Positions 50,928 to 59,046 of a stretch of 64,000 nucleotides of DNA are shown one piece after another. Within the stretch, counting starts at the first letter, position 1. Each line of letters starts with the position of its first letter. The stretch is from assembly GCA_030681895.1 (NCBI GenBank), contig JAUXRI010000107.1, positions 1-64,000 on the forward strand, read 5' to 3'. Position numbers and translations under genes: made by a program. Origin of the DNA: Myxococcales bacterium. Its GTDB lineage: Bacteria; Myxococcota; Myxococcia; Myxococcales; Myxococcaceae. The notes beneath the pieces were generated by a model that was not told where the DNA came from, did no database searches, and was given only the letters and a program-made list of their open reading frames with translations.

Positions 50928-51698
50928 ATGTCTTCAATCGTTGAGACGATGATGGGTGAGCTCGGTGGTGGAACGCTGCAGCACATTGGAGCCGCGGTCG
51001 GCGCGACGCCGGACCAGACGAAGTCGATGATGGGCGCCGCGTTGCCCGCGCTCATCTCGGGCCTGGCGCAGAACACCGCGAAGCCCGAGGGCGCTGCATC
51101 GCTCGCCGGTGCGCTCGACCGGGACCATGGGCCGAACCTGATGGATCAGCTCGGACCCATCGCGGGACAGCTCCTCGGTGGGGCCGGTGGCAGTGGTGGT
51201 GGCGGCGGCCTCGGCGCGGCGCTCGGTGGCCTGCTGGGTGGCGGTGGTGGTGGTGGCCTCGGCGGCATGCTCGGCAACGCTGGCGGAGGCGGCGCTTCGG
51301 GTGGTGGTCTCGCCGCGCTCCTGCCCGCGGCGATGGCGATGATGAACGGCGGCGGTGACCAGGCCGCGATGCCCAAAGCGCTCAACGGGGCGGGCATTCT
51401 CAGTCACGTCTTCGGCGGCAATCAGCAGCAGGTCGTCGCGAACGCGGCCCAGGCCAGCGGCGTCGACTCGGGCATGATGATGAAGTTCCTCGTGATGGTC
51501 GCGCCGATGGTGATGAGCGCGCTCGGTACGATGAAGCAGAAGAACCACCTCGACGCGAATGGCCTCGCCGGCATGCTGAAGCAGGAGCAGACGCAGCTCG
51601 GTGGTGCGCCGGCGGAGAGCGGCTTCGGCGCAGGCGACCTCATGAAGGTCGGCTCGGCCATCGCCAGCTCAGGCCTTCTCGGCAAGCTGTTCGGCTGA
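50928..51698 (+). CDS. DUF937 (YidB/DUF937-like) glycine-rich protein
   Basis: 256 residues from the ATG at 50928, which has GGAG 6 bases upstream; an ATG at 50916 is also in frame. It matches DUF937: TLQHIGAAVGATPDQTKSMM, ALPALISGLAQNT near the start and VDSGMMMKFLVMVAPMVMSA, AGMLKQEQTQL later. Between them is a ~70-residue Gly-rich linker (runs of G, GGLGGMLGNAGGGG). Soluble, no signal peptide. Function unknown in the family. Divergent from the ECF operon. Confidence 0.8.
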   Translation: MSSIVETMMGELGGGTLQHIGAAVGATPDQTKSMMGAALPALISGLAQNTAKPEGAASLAGALDRDHGPNLMDQLGPIAGQLLGGAGGSGGGGGLGAALGGLLGGGGGGGLGGMLGNAGGGGASGGGLAALLPAAMAMMNGGGDQAAMPKALNGAGILSHVFGGNQQQVVANAAQASGVDSGMMMKFLVMVAPMVMSALGTMKQKNHLDANGLAGMLKQEQTQLGGAPAESGFGAGDLMKVGSAIASSGLLGKLFG

Positions 51699-51708
51699 AC
51701 GTTCGCGC

Positions 51709-52752
51709 TCACGGCGCCCGGGCACTGCACGACACCGTCACGACGAGGCTCGACGGCCGGGCCACCGCGCGAGCGCAGACGGGGCCAGTCAACGCGAGCT
51801 CTCCGTTCTCGCGGTCAGTCCATCGCCACCCGCCGACGCCGCCGTCATCGGTCGGCACCTCGGCGCCCTCGAACGTCACCCGAATACCGCCGTCGGAGTC
51901 AGGCACGGAGCTGGTGAGGAACGAGCACGCGCCGACCTGGTCGCGAATGGTGCGGAAGGCGAGCTGGAGCTCGGCGGGTGACTGGGCCGAGTAGAAGCCC
52001 TGGCTCCCGGTGCGGGGTCTCGAGCCGGCCAGCGACATCGCCTGGAGCGAAGCCCGCAAGCTCGCGTCGTCAGCGATGCCGATGACGTAGGTGGGAATGC
52101 CGTCGGTGGCGGCGCGGCGCAGCTCGGTGAGCGTGTCGGCGAGCGGGCTCGACGTGCAGGTCGGCTCGCCATCGGTGGCCAGCACCATCGCGCGCGCCGA
52201 GTTCCCCGCGCGGCGTGCCCGCAGCACCTGGCCAGCAGCGCCGAGCGCCGCTTCAGTCGGCGTCGGGCCCTCGGGCCGCAACGAGCGAAGGTTCGACACC
52301 AACAGCGCGACGTTGCCGCGCGCAGGCCAGATTCCCGCCTGCGGGGGAATGACACAGGGCTCGCCAATGCTGATGGGGTACGCGAGCCCGCCCAGCTGCA
52401 TGGTCCGGTCGACCTGCGGCAACGTCGCTTCGAGCGAGGCCACCACCGCCTCCCACCGCGTCTGGGTGCTCGAGATGAGCGCGTCCATCGAGCAGGAGCG
52501 GTCGAGCACCAGCTTCACCACGGGCTCCGCGGGGCTGAGGGAGAACGTGCCGTCGAGGCAGGGTTTGGGCACGAAGCCCGCGTCGATGAGCCCCGCGTCG
52601 AACCCCGCGTCGAGGCCTGCGTCCACCCCTGCGTCGCGGCTCCCGGCGTCACGACCGGCGTCGACGGTGACGGGCGGTGGCAGGGTGAAGGTCACGACCT
52701 CGGTGCGCCCACACGCGATGCTCATCAGACCCAGCCACACGAGACGTCGCAT
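51709..52752 (-). CDS. VWA-domain lipoprotein
   Basis: 347 residues with lipobox MSIAC (Cys14). A linker of Asp-Ala-Gly repeats (DAGVDAGLDAGFDAG, ~32-58) is followed by a von Willebrand A-like domain: LVLDRSCSMDAL carries the MIDAS motif D-x-S-x-S, a Thr is expected near PEGPTPTEAAL, and LATDGEPTC supplies the Asp. The C-terminal ~80 residues are beta-rich with Cys. Such domains bind protein ligands through a metal ion. Surface-exposed by inference. Confidence 0.85.
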   Translation of the reverse strand: MRRLVWLGLMSIACGRTEVVTFTLPPPVTVDAGRDAGSRDAGVDAGLDAGFDAGLIDAGFVPKPCLDGTFSLSPAEPVVKLVLDRSCSMDALISSTQTRWEAVVASLEATLPQVDRTMQLGGLAYPISIGEPCVIPPQAGIWPARGNVALLVSNLRSLRPEGPTPTEAALGAAGQVLRARRAGNSARAMVLATDGEPTCTSSPLADTLTELRRAATDGIPTYVIGIADDASLRASLQAMSLAGSRPRTGSQGFYSAQSPAELQLAFRTIRDQVGACSFLTSSVPDSDGGIRVTFEGAEVPTDDGGVGGWRWTDRENGELALTGPVCARAVARPSSLVVTVSCSARAP

Positions 52753-52783
52753 GGGCCGACCCTGCCAGAGACGGACGTGCGCG

Positions 52784-53545
52784 TCAGTCCTTCGCCTGCA
52801 GGCAGAGCTTCTGTGGCGCGTTCAGGTTGCGCGGCCGGTAGCACGACCACTCGAACATCTTGTTGGGGCAGTCGCTGTCCTCGCTGCACATCTTCGTGCA
52901 GAAGCCGACCGAGCCGTTGCCGATGAAGCAGGTGTTCGACTCGCACTCGGCGTTCTTCTGGCAGGTGGCTCCGAAGCCGAAGCGTGACGGCGCGTCTTCC
53001 TTCGAGGCCTTCTTCTTCTTCGCGGGCCGCTCGTCTTCCTCGTCGTCCTCGAGGTCCTTGCCGTTGACCTACTCGGTGCGGCTCGAGCGTGACGTCTCTC
53101 TGGAGGTCGTCTGCTGGTGGCTCTGCACGGTGCCCGCGAACAGCCCGCCGAGGCCCTGCGCGATGGCGCCCAGCACCGGTGGCGGTCCGGAGTCCTCCTT
53201 CTCTCCGAGCGCGGCATCGAGCGACCTGGAGGTGCTCTGCAGCGCGCGCGTGAGACGTTTGCCCGTCGAGCCGGTGCACGCTTCTTCCGCGATGTCGGCG
53301 GTCTGATCAGCCTTGCGCTGCGCGGCCTTGAGCGCGCTGTCCGACGGGTCCTTCTTCGCCGCGCGTACGGCGTCCTCCAATGCCTCCAACCGGCTCGATA
53401 CCTTCTTGCGGCACGCCGCCGGTGCGTCGGCGAGCTCCTCGACGGCCTCCTTCACGCCGTCGACGGCGCTCGAGACGAGGTCGACCCGAGACGCTGCGAG
53501 AACGGGAAAGGAGATGAGAACGACGACGGACAGAAGACGAGACAT
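52784..53545 (-). pseudogene. Exported helical plus Cys-rich protein interrupted by an in-frame TAG
   Basis: Starts at the ATG at 53545 (GGAG 6 bases upstream) with a Sec signal (LLSVVVLISFPVLAAS). Residues ~20-130 are helical and charged, coiled-coil-like, ending ...SSRTE. A TAG at 53069-53071 follows, but the same frame continues without another stop for 94 codons: VNGKDLEDDEEDERPAKKKK, then a Cys-rich domain (TCQKNAECESNTCFIGNG, GFCTKMCSEDSDCPN, KLCLQAKD) to a TGA at 52784. No start codon or ribosome site precedes this second part. The simplest reading is one 253-residue gene with a CAG-to-TAG change, a readthrough product, or a sequencing error. It lies 31 bases after the ILY-repeat gene. 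Confidence 0.7.
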
Positions 53546-53576
53546 GGGAACTCCAGGTGGTGAAGGGGAAGGTGGT

Positions 53577-54260
53577 TCAGCGGTCGCGGCAGTCGAGCGC
53601 TTCCAGCTGGTCGGACTTGAACCAGAGCCGGTTCTCCGACGCGTCGAGGCGAATGCGCGCCCAGTACGCCGAGCGCCCGTCGGTGGTCTCGACACAGAAG
53701 TCGTAGAGCCCTGAGGCCGACTCGAGGCTGAGCTGCTCCTGGCCCGGCAGCCGGCGACGGCCACCAAACTCGGTCCACCGGCCTCGGCCGGGCAGACGCC
53801 AATAGAAACGTGTCACCGTCGCGCGCGAAGTGCGGTTGTCGAAGGTGACGGTGCTGTCGAAGCGGGCTCGACGCGGCTCCTCTTCCTCTTCGTCGGCCAC
53901 GTCGTCATCGTCACGGTCGCGGTCCCGCGCGCGCTCCCGACGACGCGCCACTGCCTTCCTCGCCTGGCCCGCGGCCGACATGCAGTCCGCCTTCTGGTCC
54001 GCGTACAGAATCGAGCGGCACGCCGAGAGCTCGTCGGCCTCGTAGTGCTTGTCGAGGATGCCGCCCATGCAGCGGACGATCTGATCGGCGTAGAGAATCG
54101 TGCCGCAGACCTGCGCGGCCTCGGGCTCCACGTCGTGACCGGCGATGGCGCGAACGCACGCCACCTTCTGGTCGGAATAGAGAATCTTGCCGCAGACCTG
54201 CGCGGCTGACTGCGCGGCAGCGGGGAGGGCGAGCAGGGTGAGGAGCAGGGCAGGGCGCAT
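53577..54260 (-). CDS. Exported protein with three C-x2-ILY-x-DQ repeats
   Basis: 227 residues from the ATG at 54260; a GTG at 54278 is possible. A Sec signal (LLLTLLALPAAAQ) is followed by three 29-residue tandem repeats, each with the pattern C-[GR]-x-ILY-[SA]-DQ-x3-C (VCGKILYSDQKVAC, VCGTILYADQIVRC, ACRSILYADQKADC), so each may hold one disulfide. An Arg/Asp/Glu-rich linker and a C-terminal ~100-residue beta domain follow (TVTFDNRTSRATVTRFYW, LYDFCVETTDGRSAYWARI). Family not recognised. First gene of an operon with the amber-interrupted gene at 52784-53545. Confidence 0.65.
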   Translation of the reverse strand: MRPALLLTLLALPAAAQSAAQVCGKILYSDQKVACVRAIAGHDVEPEAAQVCGTILYADQIVRCMGGILDKHYEADELSACRSILYADQKADCMSAAGQARKAVARRRERARDRDRDDDDVADEEEEEPRRARFDSTVTFDNRTSRATVTRFYWRLPGRGRWTEFGGRRRLPGQEQLSLESASGLYDFCVETTDGRSAYWARIRLDASENRLWFKSDQLEALDCRDR

Positions 54261-54376
54261 GGGTCGCTTTCGGTTCACAACGACCGCAGACGGCTGGGCG
54301 CGGCGCAGGTCTCACGAAAAGCGCGTCGCCTTGAAATCCGCTCGAGGCCGTCTGTCGCCGGGCTAAGACGTCACCC

Positions 54377-55057
54377 ATGCCTCGAGGGACCATCGCTTCC
54401 TGGGACACGGCTCACGCGCGTGGCCAGCTGACGCTCGAAGACGGCACGACGCTGTCGTTCGACGGGAGCGTCGCCACCTCCACCGACATCACCGTCGGCC
54501 TGAGCGCCGAGGTCGTCACCTGCATCGGCCTGGGCGGACAGCTCAAGGCGAAGCTGGTGCTCGTCGAGCGCGATGGCGTGCAGGAGCGGCCCTTCGACGA
54601 TGGCGTGGCCGACCTGCAGCTGCTCGGGCTGCTCAGCGCCTGGTCAGTGCCCGAGGCGCAGGCGGCCGTTCCCGGTGCCGGCGCGCTCTCTCGCGAGCTC
54701 GCCGGAGCGCTGCTGCTCGCCTACTACGCCGACCCGTCTGCCCCCGCGCGCGCCGCATCTGACCGCGTGTTGATGCTCGACGAACACCTCGGTGACTCGC
54801 CCACGATTCCCGTCGAGGCCCTCGCGTCGCTCGCGGCCGAGTCGTTGCGCGCGAGCCTCATTGAATCGACGAAGGGCCTGCACCCGTACAGCCTCACCTC
54901 GGTGCTCAACGCCTTCAACGCCGTGCTGCAGCAGGCGAAGGTGGGGCAGCACTACTTCCTCATCGACGTCGACGCCGACCGCTACGTGCTCGTCGCAGCT
55001 CGCAACGAGGCGTTCGCGCGCGCCGCGCATGCGTCGGTGCTGCGCATCGTGAGCTGA
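54377..55057 (+). CDS. Protein with cold-shock-like OB-fold N-terminus
   Basis: 226 residues. Residues ~3-65 (GTIASWDTAHARGQLTLEDG, then LSFDGSVAT) resemble a cold-shock/OB-fold, though the RNP aromatic motifs are not conserved. The remaining ~150 residues are helical (GVADLQLLGLLSAWSVPEAQ, ALASLAAESLRASLIESTKG, LTSVLNAFNAVLQQAKVGQH) and not recognised. Cytoplasmic, no signal peptide. No strong ribosome site at the ATG. Divergent from the ILY-repeat gene. Confidence 0.6.
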   Translation: MPRGTIASWDTAHARGQLTLEDGTTLSFDGSVATSTDITVGLSAEVVTCIGLGGQLKAKLVLVERDGVQERPFDDGVADLQLLGLLSAWSVPEAQAAVPGAGALSRELAGALLLAYYADPSAPARAASDRVLMLDEHLGDSPTIPVEALASLAAESLRASLIESTKGLHPYSLTSVLNAFNAVLQQAKVGQHYFLIDVDADRYVLVAARNEAFARAAHASVLRIVS

Positions 55058-55084
55058 GTCGCTGAACCCAGGCTCATTTCAGCG

Positions 55085-55350
55085 CCGCGCGCCTCGACCT
55101 CGCGGCTCGCCGGGCTCACGACGCGCACGCGCGCCCAGCTCGACCGTCTGTCGCGGCGCAGCCGAGTCGCTCTCCCTGCGGAAAGCGGACCGCGAGTTCG
55201 AGCTGCTCACGTTGACCGCCTCGGAGCGCTACGACGCCTTGCTGGCGCGCCGTTCATCGAAGAACGCGTGCAGCTGCAGCACACCGCGTCGTACCTCGGC
55301 ATCACGCCGGCCTCCCTGTCACGGCTGCGCCGCCGCCGACGCCTGAACTC
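55085..55350 (+). pseudogene. Remnant of a Crp/Fnr-family regulator
   Basis: No intact frame, but three pieces in different frames follow the order of a Crp/Fnr C-terminal half: SRLAGLTTRTRAQLDRL (from ~55098), then from 55161 AESLSLRKADREFELLTLTA and SERYDALLAR, then from 55247 PFIEERVQLQHTASYLGITP and ASLSRLRRRRRLN, the DNA-binding helix-turn-helix. The cyclic-nucleotide-binding N-terminal domain is absent and at least two frameshifts are needed. The flanks (55058-55084 and 55351-55411) hold nothing else. Confidence 0.65.
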
Positions 55351-55411
55351 GCGTGTCGCCTGGGTGGCGGGAGGACGAGTTCAACACCCCAGGCTCCGCG
55401 ACGACCGGGCG

Positions 55412-56647
55412 CTACGGCGCCATCGTGTACGTCGGCGTCATCGCGTCGAGCTGAGGGAACTGACCGGCCTGCACGGTGACGCGCGGAGGCGTCGTCTGGT
55501 CGGTCTTGTAGAGCCGGCCGCCCGTGCCCACCGCCTGGAAGAACACGTCGAAGGTGCCCTTCGGCAGATACGGAAACACGGTCGCCTGGCCGGTCGTCGC
55601 GTCGGTGCAGGGCACCTCGGCGCCAGCGTTCGGGTACAGCAGGGTGGGCTGGCCCGTCGTCGTGCGCAGGTTGAGGAAGACGGAGGTGACTCCAGCCTGC
55701 GCGCAGGTCAGCGTCGTTGCGCCATCGCGGAACGCCCAACGCACCGGGAGCGAGCCGACGTCCCAGTCCAGCGCCACCGTCACGGGCGTGCTGACGCCGG
55801 CGGGCACTGGCACCTGCTGTTGTTTCCTGAAGTAGACGAAGCCGTTCGTGTCGGCCGCCGAGAGGTCGAGCGTCGCGGTGCCGGTGAGGTTCTGAAACCG
55901 AGTGCCCATGCCTGAGGCTTCGCCGGTGGAGCACGTCACCTCTCGCGGCGTGCCTCCATTCACGGCGACGGTGACTTTGGTGATGGTGGCCTGGGCGCAC
56001 GTGGGCGTCGCAGAGACCGAGAGTGCAGGGAACGACCAGCGCACCAGCAGCTCTCCGGGGCCGGTCGCCATCACGGGCTCGAGCCGCACCTGCGCCGAGA
56101 CATCCTGGTCGACGACCTGCACGCGCGCGGTGCCGCGGAACTTGAGCGTGTTCGTCGCGTCGCGGCCCTCGAGCGTCGTGCTGTACGTGCCGGGGGGAAT
56201 GCTCATCACCACCACGCCGTCGGTGCCCGAGGTGTTGCAGCGGAACGACTGGCTGCGGACGGCCGTGCCCGGCACGTTCACCACGACGTTCGACACGGCG
56301 GCCTGTGCGCAGGTCTGACCGCTGAAGCTCCACAAGAAGATGATGGAGTGGGTCGGGCCGGCGACACCGCCTGCTGAGCCACCCGCCACGCCGCCGCCTG
56401 TCGTTCCGCCCGCGGTGCCTCCACCGGTAGCCGAGCCCAGGCAGACGCCTGCGCCGCACGAGGCCGTCGCTCCACACGCCGAGCACGCCGCGCCGCGAAC
56501 GCCGCACGCGTCGTTCGTGGTTCCGTCGAGGCACATGCCCGTCGGGTCGCAGCAGCCGTTGCAGTTGTTCGGGGTGCAGTGGTTTCGAATCACGCAGCCA
56601 GAAGTCGCGAAGAGAAAGGCGGCGAAAAGGAGCTGGAAAACCCGCAT
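55412..56647 (-). CDS. Lipoprotein with Cys module and three repeated beta domains
   Basis: 411 residues; GAGGA precedes the ATG. Lipobox ATSGC (Cys18). The Cys module (CTPNNCNGCCDPTGMC, ACGVRGAACSACG) is the same type as in the protein at 14521-17280, and like that protein it is followed by a Gly/Thr/Ser linker (GGGTAGGTTGGGVAGGSAGG). Three ~90-residue domains follow, each with a Trp-x-Phe strand and then TCAQA (FLWSFSGQTCAQAAV, VRWSFPALSVSATPTCAQA, VRWAFRDGATTLTCAQAGV). They look like repeated beta-sandwiches. Probably surface-exposed; function unknown. Confidence 0.75.
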   Translation of the reverse strand: MRVFQLLFAAFLFATSGCVIRNHCTPNNCNGCCDPTGMCLDGTTNDACGVRGAACSACGATASCGAGVCLGSATGGGTAGGTTGGGVAGGSAGGVAGPTHSIIFLWSFSGQTCAQAAVSNVVVNVPGTAVRSQSFRCNTSGTDGVVVMSIPPGTYSTTLEGRDATNTLKFRGTARVQVVDQDVSAQVRLEPVMATGPGELLVRWSFPALSVSATPTCAQATITKVTVAVNGGTPREVTCSTGEASGMGTRFQNLTGTATLDLSAADTNGFVYFRKQQQVPVPAGVSTPVTVALDWDVGSLPVRWAFRDGATTLTCAQAGVTSVFLNLRTTTGQPTLLYPNAGAEVPCTDATTGQATVFPYLPKGTFDVFFQAVGTGGRLYKTDQTTPPRVTVQAGQFPQLDAMTPTYTMAP

Positions 56648-56848
56648 GGGTGAGTCCTCGGAGAGTGACGGCGACGCAACGACCTCACCGACGCCTGACT
56701 AACCCACCTTATTCATTGAGGGTCGCATGGGCGCATACATGGTTGGGGCATCCTCCTCCTGACCGATGTTCTGGATCAGGGCCTCGACCGATACTTCTTC
56801 ACGAACCAACGCACCGCATGCCGCGGTGACCTGACCGGGAGCAGCACC

Positions 56849-57118
56849 ATGAAGAAGCTCAACAAGAAGCAGCTGATGAAGAAGGCCCGCGGTCAGGGCA
56901 TGACTGAGTACATCATCATCGTGGCCCTCATCGCCATCGCCGCCATCGGCGTCATCACCCTCTTCGGCGACAACATCCGCAAGCTGTTCGGCGCCTCGGC
57001 TGACGCGCTGGCCGGTGAAGAGTCGGTCACCCCGGCGACGAAGACGTTCAAGGCTGCAGGCGTCGACACGAAGAAGACCCTGTCGACGTTCGGCGAGAAG
57101 AACAACGCGAACTACTGA
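56849..57118 (+). CDS. Flp-type (Tad) pilin
   Basis: 89 residues, GGGAG upstream of the ATG. A Lys-rich leader ends at Gly15, giving the class IVb cleavage site G|QGMTEY with the required Glu5 and Tyr6 of the mature pilin, followed by the hydrophobic helix (IIIVALIAIAAIGVITLFG). Prepilin peptidase removes the leader and the Tad system polymerises the pilin. No other tad genes (ATPase, secretin, peptidase) are in the window, so this is an orphan pilin gene. The mature tail is longer than in the shortest Flp pilins. Confidence 0.88.
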   Translation: MKKLNKKQLMKKARGQGMTEYIIIVALIAIAAIGVITLFGDNIRKLFGASADALAGEESVTPATKTFKAAGVDTKKTLSTFGEKNNANY

Positions 57119-57147
57119 GTCGCGTCGTCGCAGTCGAAGTCGTGGCC

Positions 57148-57180
57148 TCGGGGTCCATCGCCAAGCGCGCTGGGCCCCGA
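57148..57180. terminator. Stem-loop between convergent pilin and sohB genes
   Basis: TCGGGGTCC (57148-57156) pairs with GGGCCCCGA (57172-57180), nine pairs including one G-T, loop 15 bases. It lies 30 bases after the pilin stop and 28 bases past the sohB stop at 57208, so it could end both transcripts. A GTTT run follows on the plus side. Confidence 0.5.
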
Positions 57181-57207
57181 AGTCGTTTCAGGGCCAGGCG
57201 ACGGAGC

Positions 57208-58239
57208 TCACTGCAGCCGAAGGTGTTGCAACCGGCTGATCAACCGCAACACCACGCGCTCGGCGAGCTCAGCCGCCCCGCCCATGACCCGCTCGCGCCA
57301 CGCGTTCGCCGGGTGGAACTGTACGCGGAAGATGTTCGAGTCCTTCGCGCGGCCGAGCAGATAGTCATCACTGGTGTGGAGCGCGTCGACGAGCCCCAGC
57401 TCCTTCGCGCGCGTACCCAGCCAGTATTCGCCAGTCGCCACCTTGTCGATGTCGAGCCCGGCGCGGTGCTGCTTCACGAAGTTCTTGAACAGCACGTGCG
57501 TCTCTTCGAGCTGCTCCTGGAGCTTGGCTTTGCCCTTCTCGGTCACCTCACCGAACAGGGTCACGGTGCGCTTGAACTCACCGGCCGTCATCTCCTGCAC
57601 CTCGACGTCGTGCCGCTTGAGCAGCTTGTGCACGTTCGGAATCTGCGCGACCACGCCGATGGAGCCGATGATGCTGAACGGCGCCGCGACCACCGAGTCC
57701 GCGACGCACGCCATCATGTAGCCACCGCTGGCTGCGACGCGGTCGATGCACACCGTCACCTTGAGCTGCTTGTCCTTGAGCCGCGCGAGCTGCGCTGCCG
57801 CGAGCCCATAGTGAGGCACCGCGCCGCCACCGCTCTCGAGGCGAACGACCACCTCATCCTCCGGCTTCGCGACGCCGACGATGGCCGTCACCTCTTCGCG
57901 CAGGCCACCCGTCGCCGTCGCCAGCACGTCGCCATCGAAGTCGACCACGTAGACGGTCGGTTTCGTCGTGGGGGTCGCCTCGTCAGCCTTCGACTGAGCC
58001 TTGCGGCGTTTTCGAAGCAGCTTGAGCGAGGCGCGGCCCTTCGTCATGCCCAGCTGGAGCCCGTCGCGAAGGTTGTCGAACCGCTCGTTCAGGTTCTTCA
58101 CCTCGAGCCAGCCGCTGGGCCGGGACGAGAACCCGCGCCGGCGGATCAGCATCAACACCGCGGTGGTCGACGCGACGACGGTGACAAAGACGACGAAGCT
58201 GCGAGCGGTGAAGCTGACGAGCTCGTTCACGAGTTCCAT
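57208..58239 (-). CDS. sohB: SohB-type membrane serine protease (S49)
   Basis: 343 residues. An N-terminal membrane helix (SFVVFVTVVASTTAVLMLI) and a basic linker lead into a ClpP-like S49 domain: TVYVVDFDGDVLATA, VVVRLESGGGAVPHYGL, the nucleophile in DRVAASGGYMMA and the general base Lys in AGEFKRTVTLFG. Ser-Lys dyad proteases of this family cut membrane or periplasmic peptides. The arrangement (single helix, GEFKR, TEKGKAKLQEQLEETH) fits SohB rather than SppA. Converges on the pilin gene. Confidence 0.9.
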   Translation of the reverse strand: MELVNELVSFTARSFVVFVTVVASTTAVLMLIRRRGFSSRPSGWLEVKNLNERFDNLRDGLQLGMTKGRASLKLLRKRRKAQSKADEATPTTKPTVYVVDFDGDVLATATGGLREEVTAIVGVAKPEDEVVVRLESGGGAVPHYGLAAAQLARLKDKQLKVTVCIDRVAASGGYMMACVADSVVAAPFSIIGSIGVVAQIPNVHKLLKRHDVEVQEMTAGEFKRTVTLFGEVTEKGKAKLQEQLEETHVLFKNFVKQHRAGLDIDKVATGEYWLGTRAKELGLVDALHTSDDYLLGRAKDSNIFRVQFHPANAWRERVMGGAAELAERVVLRLISRLQHLRLQ

Positions 58240-58332
58240 TCCTCAAGGGCTATCGCGCCCGAGGGCGTGGCGCCACGTTCGCCCGGCGTTTCAGGCGGGT
58301 GCCGGGCGCCGGCGTCGGCTATTGATCGAGTG

Positions 58333-59010
58333 ATGGGTGACGACCGCATCGGCGCGTGGTTGCCAGACGTGCTCCAGGGCATGCCCGCGCGCGTGCTGTT
58401 GCCCGAGCCCTACGAGCCGCAGCGCACGCAGTACCCGCTCGTCGTGTCCCTCCACGGCAGCGGAGAGCGCGGCACCGACAACGCGTCGCAGCTGAAGAAC
58501 GGCATTCGGGTATTCGAGTCGCCCGACCTTCGCCAACGGCACCCGTGCATCGTGGTGGCGCCGCAGTGCGACCGCGACGACACCTTTGGAGGCAGTTGGT
58601 ACGGCGGCTCCTCACGCACCCAGCGCGCCGTCGTGGCCATGGTGCGCGAGCTGTGTGGCCGTCGGTCGGTCGACGCGCGGCGCGTGTACCTCATCGGCTT
58701 CTCGATGGGCGCCATCGGCCTGTGGGACCTCATCGCCCACCATCGCGACCTCTTCGCCGCCGCCGTGCCCATTTCAGGAGACCTGAACGTCGAGCTCGCG
58801 CAGGACCTCTTGTCCTTTCCCATCTGGGCGTTTCACGGAGAGCGCGATGAGCTCGTCTCGAACGCCAACACCCGCGCGATGTTCGCGATGATGCAGCGCC
58901 TCGGCGGCATCACGAAGTACACCGAGTTCCCGGGGGTCGGTCACGATGCGTGGCACCAGACCTTCGCGAGGCCCGACCTCTTCGACTGGCTCTTCGCGCA
59001 GCGCCGCTGA
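58333..59010 (+). CDS. Alpha/beta-hydrolase (esterase/depolymerase-like)
   Basis: 225 residues from the ATG at 58333; a GTG at 58330 is adjacent. The catalytic triad is visible: nucleophile elbow GFSMGA (Ser124), HGERDELV (Asp172) and GVGHDAW (His204). The oxyanion region LHGSGERGTDNASQL near the start matches the PHB-depolymerase/prolyl oligopeptidase-like group, often annotated phospholipase or carboxylesterase. No signal peptide, so cytoplasmic. Substrate unknown. Confidence 0.85.
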   Translation: MGDDRIGAWLPDVLQGMPARVLLPEPYEPQRTQYPLVVSLHGSGERGTDNASQLKNGIRVFESPDLRQRHPCIVVAPQCDRDDTFGGSWYGGSSRTQRAVVAMVRELCGRRSVDARRVYLIGFSMGAIGLWDLIAHHRDLFAAAVPISGDLNVELAQDLLSFPIWAFHGERDELVSNANTRAMFAMMQRLGGITKYTEFPGVGHDAWHQTFARPDLFDWLFAQRR

Positions 59011-59046
59011 GGCATCGGCGTCGACGCCTCGGCTATCGTCGAGGAC

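Noticed and set aside
54287..54354. CAGACGGC/GCCGTCTG inverted repeat in the divergent region before 54377
   Set aside because: Eight-base arms 52 bases apart are expected by chance at this GC content.
55302..56534. Alternative minus-strand frame overlapping the lipoprotein at 55412-56647
   Set aside because: Its translation is Arg/His-rich without domains, whereas the other frame has a lipobox, Cys module and three repeated domains.
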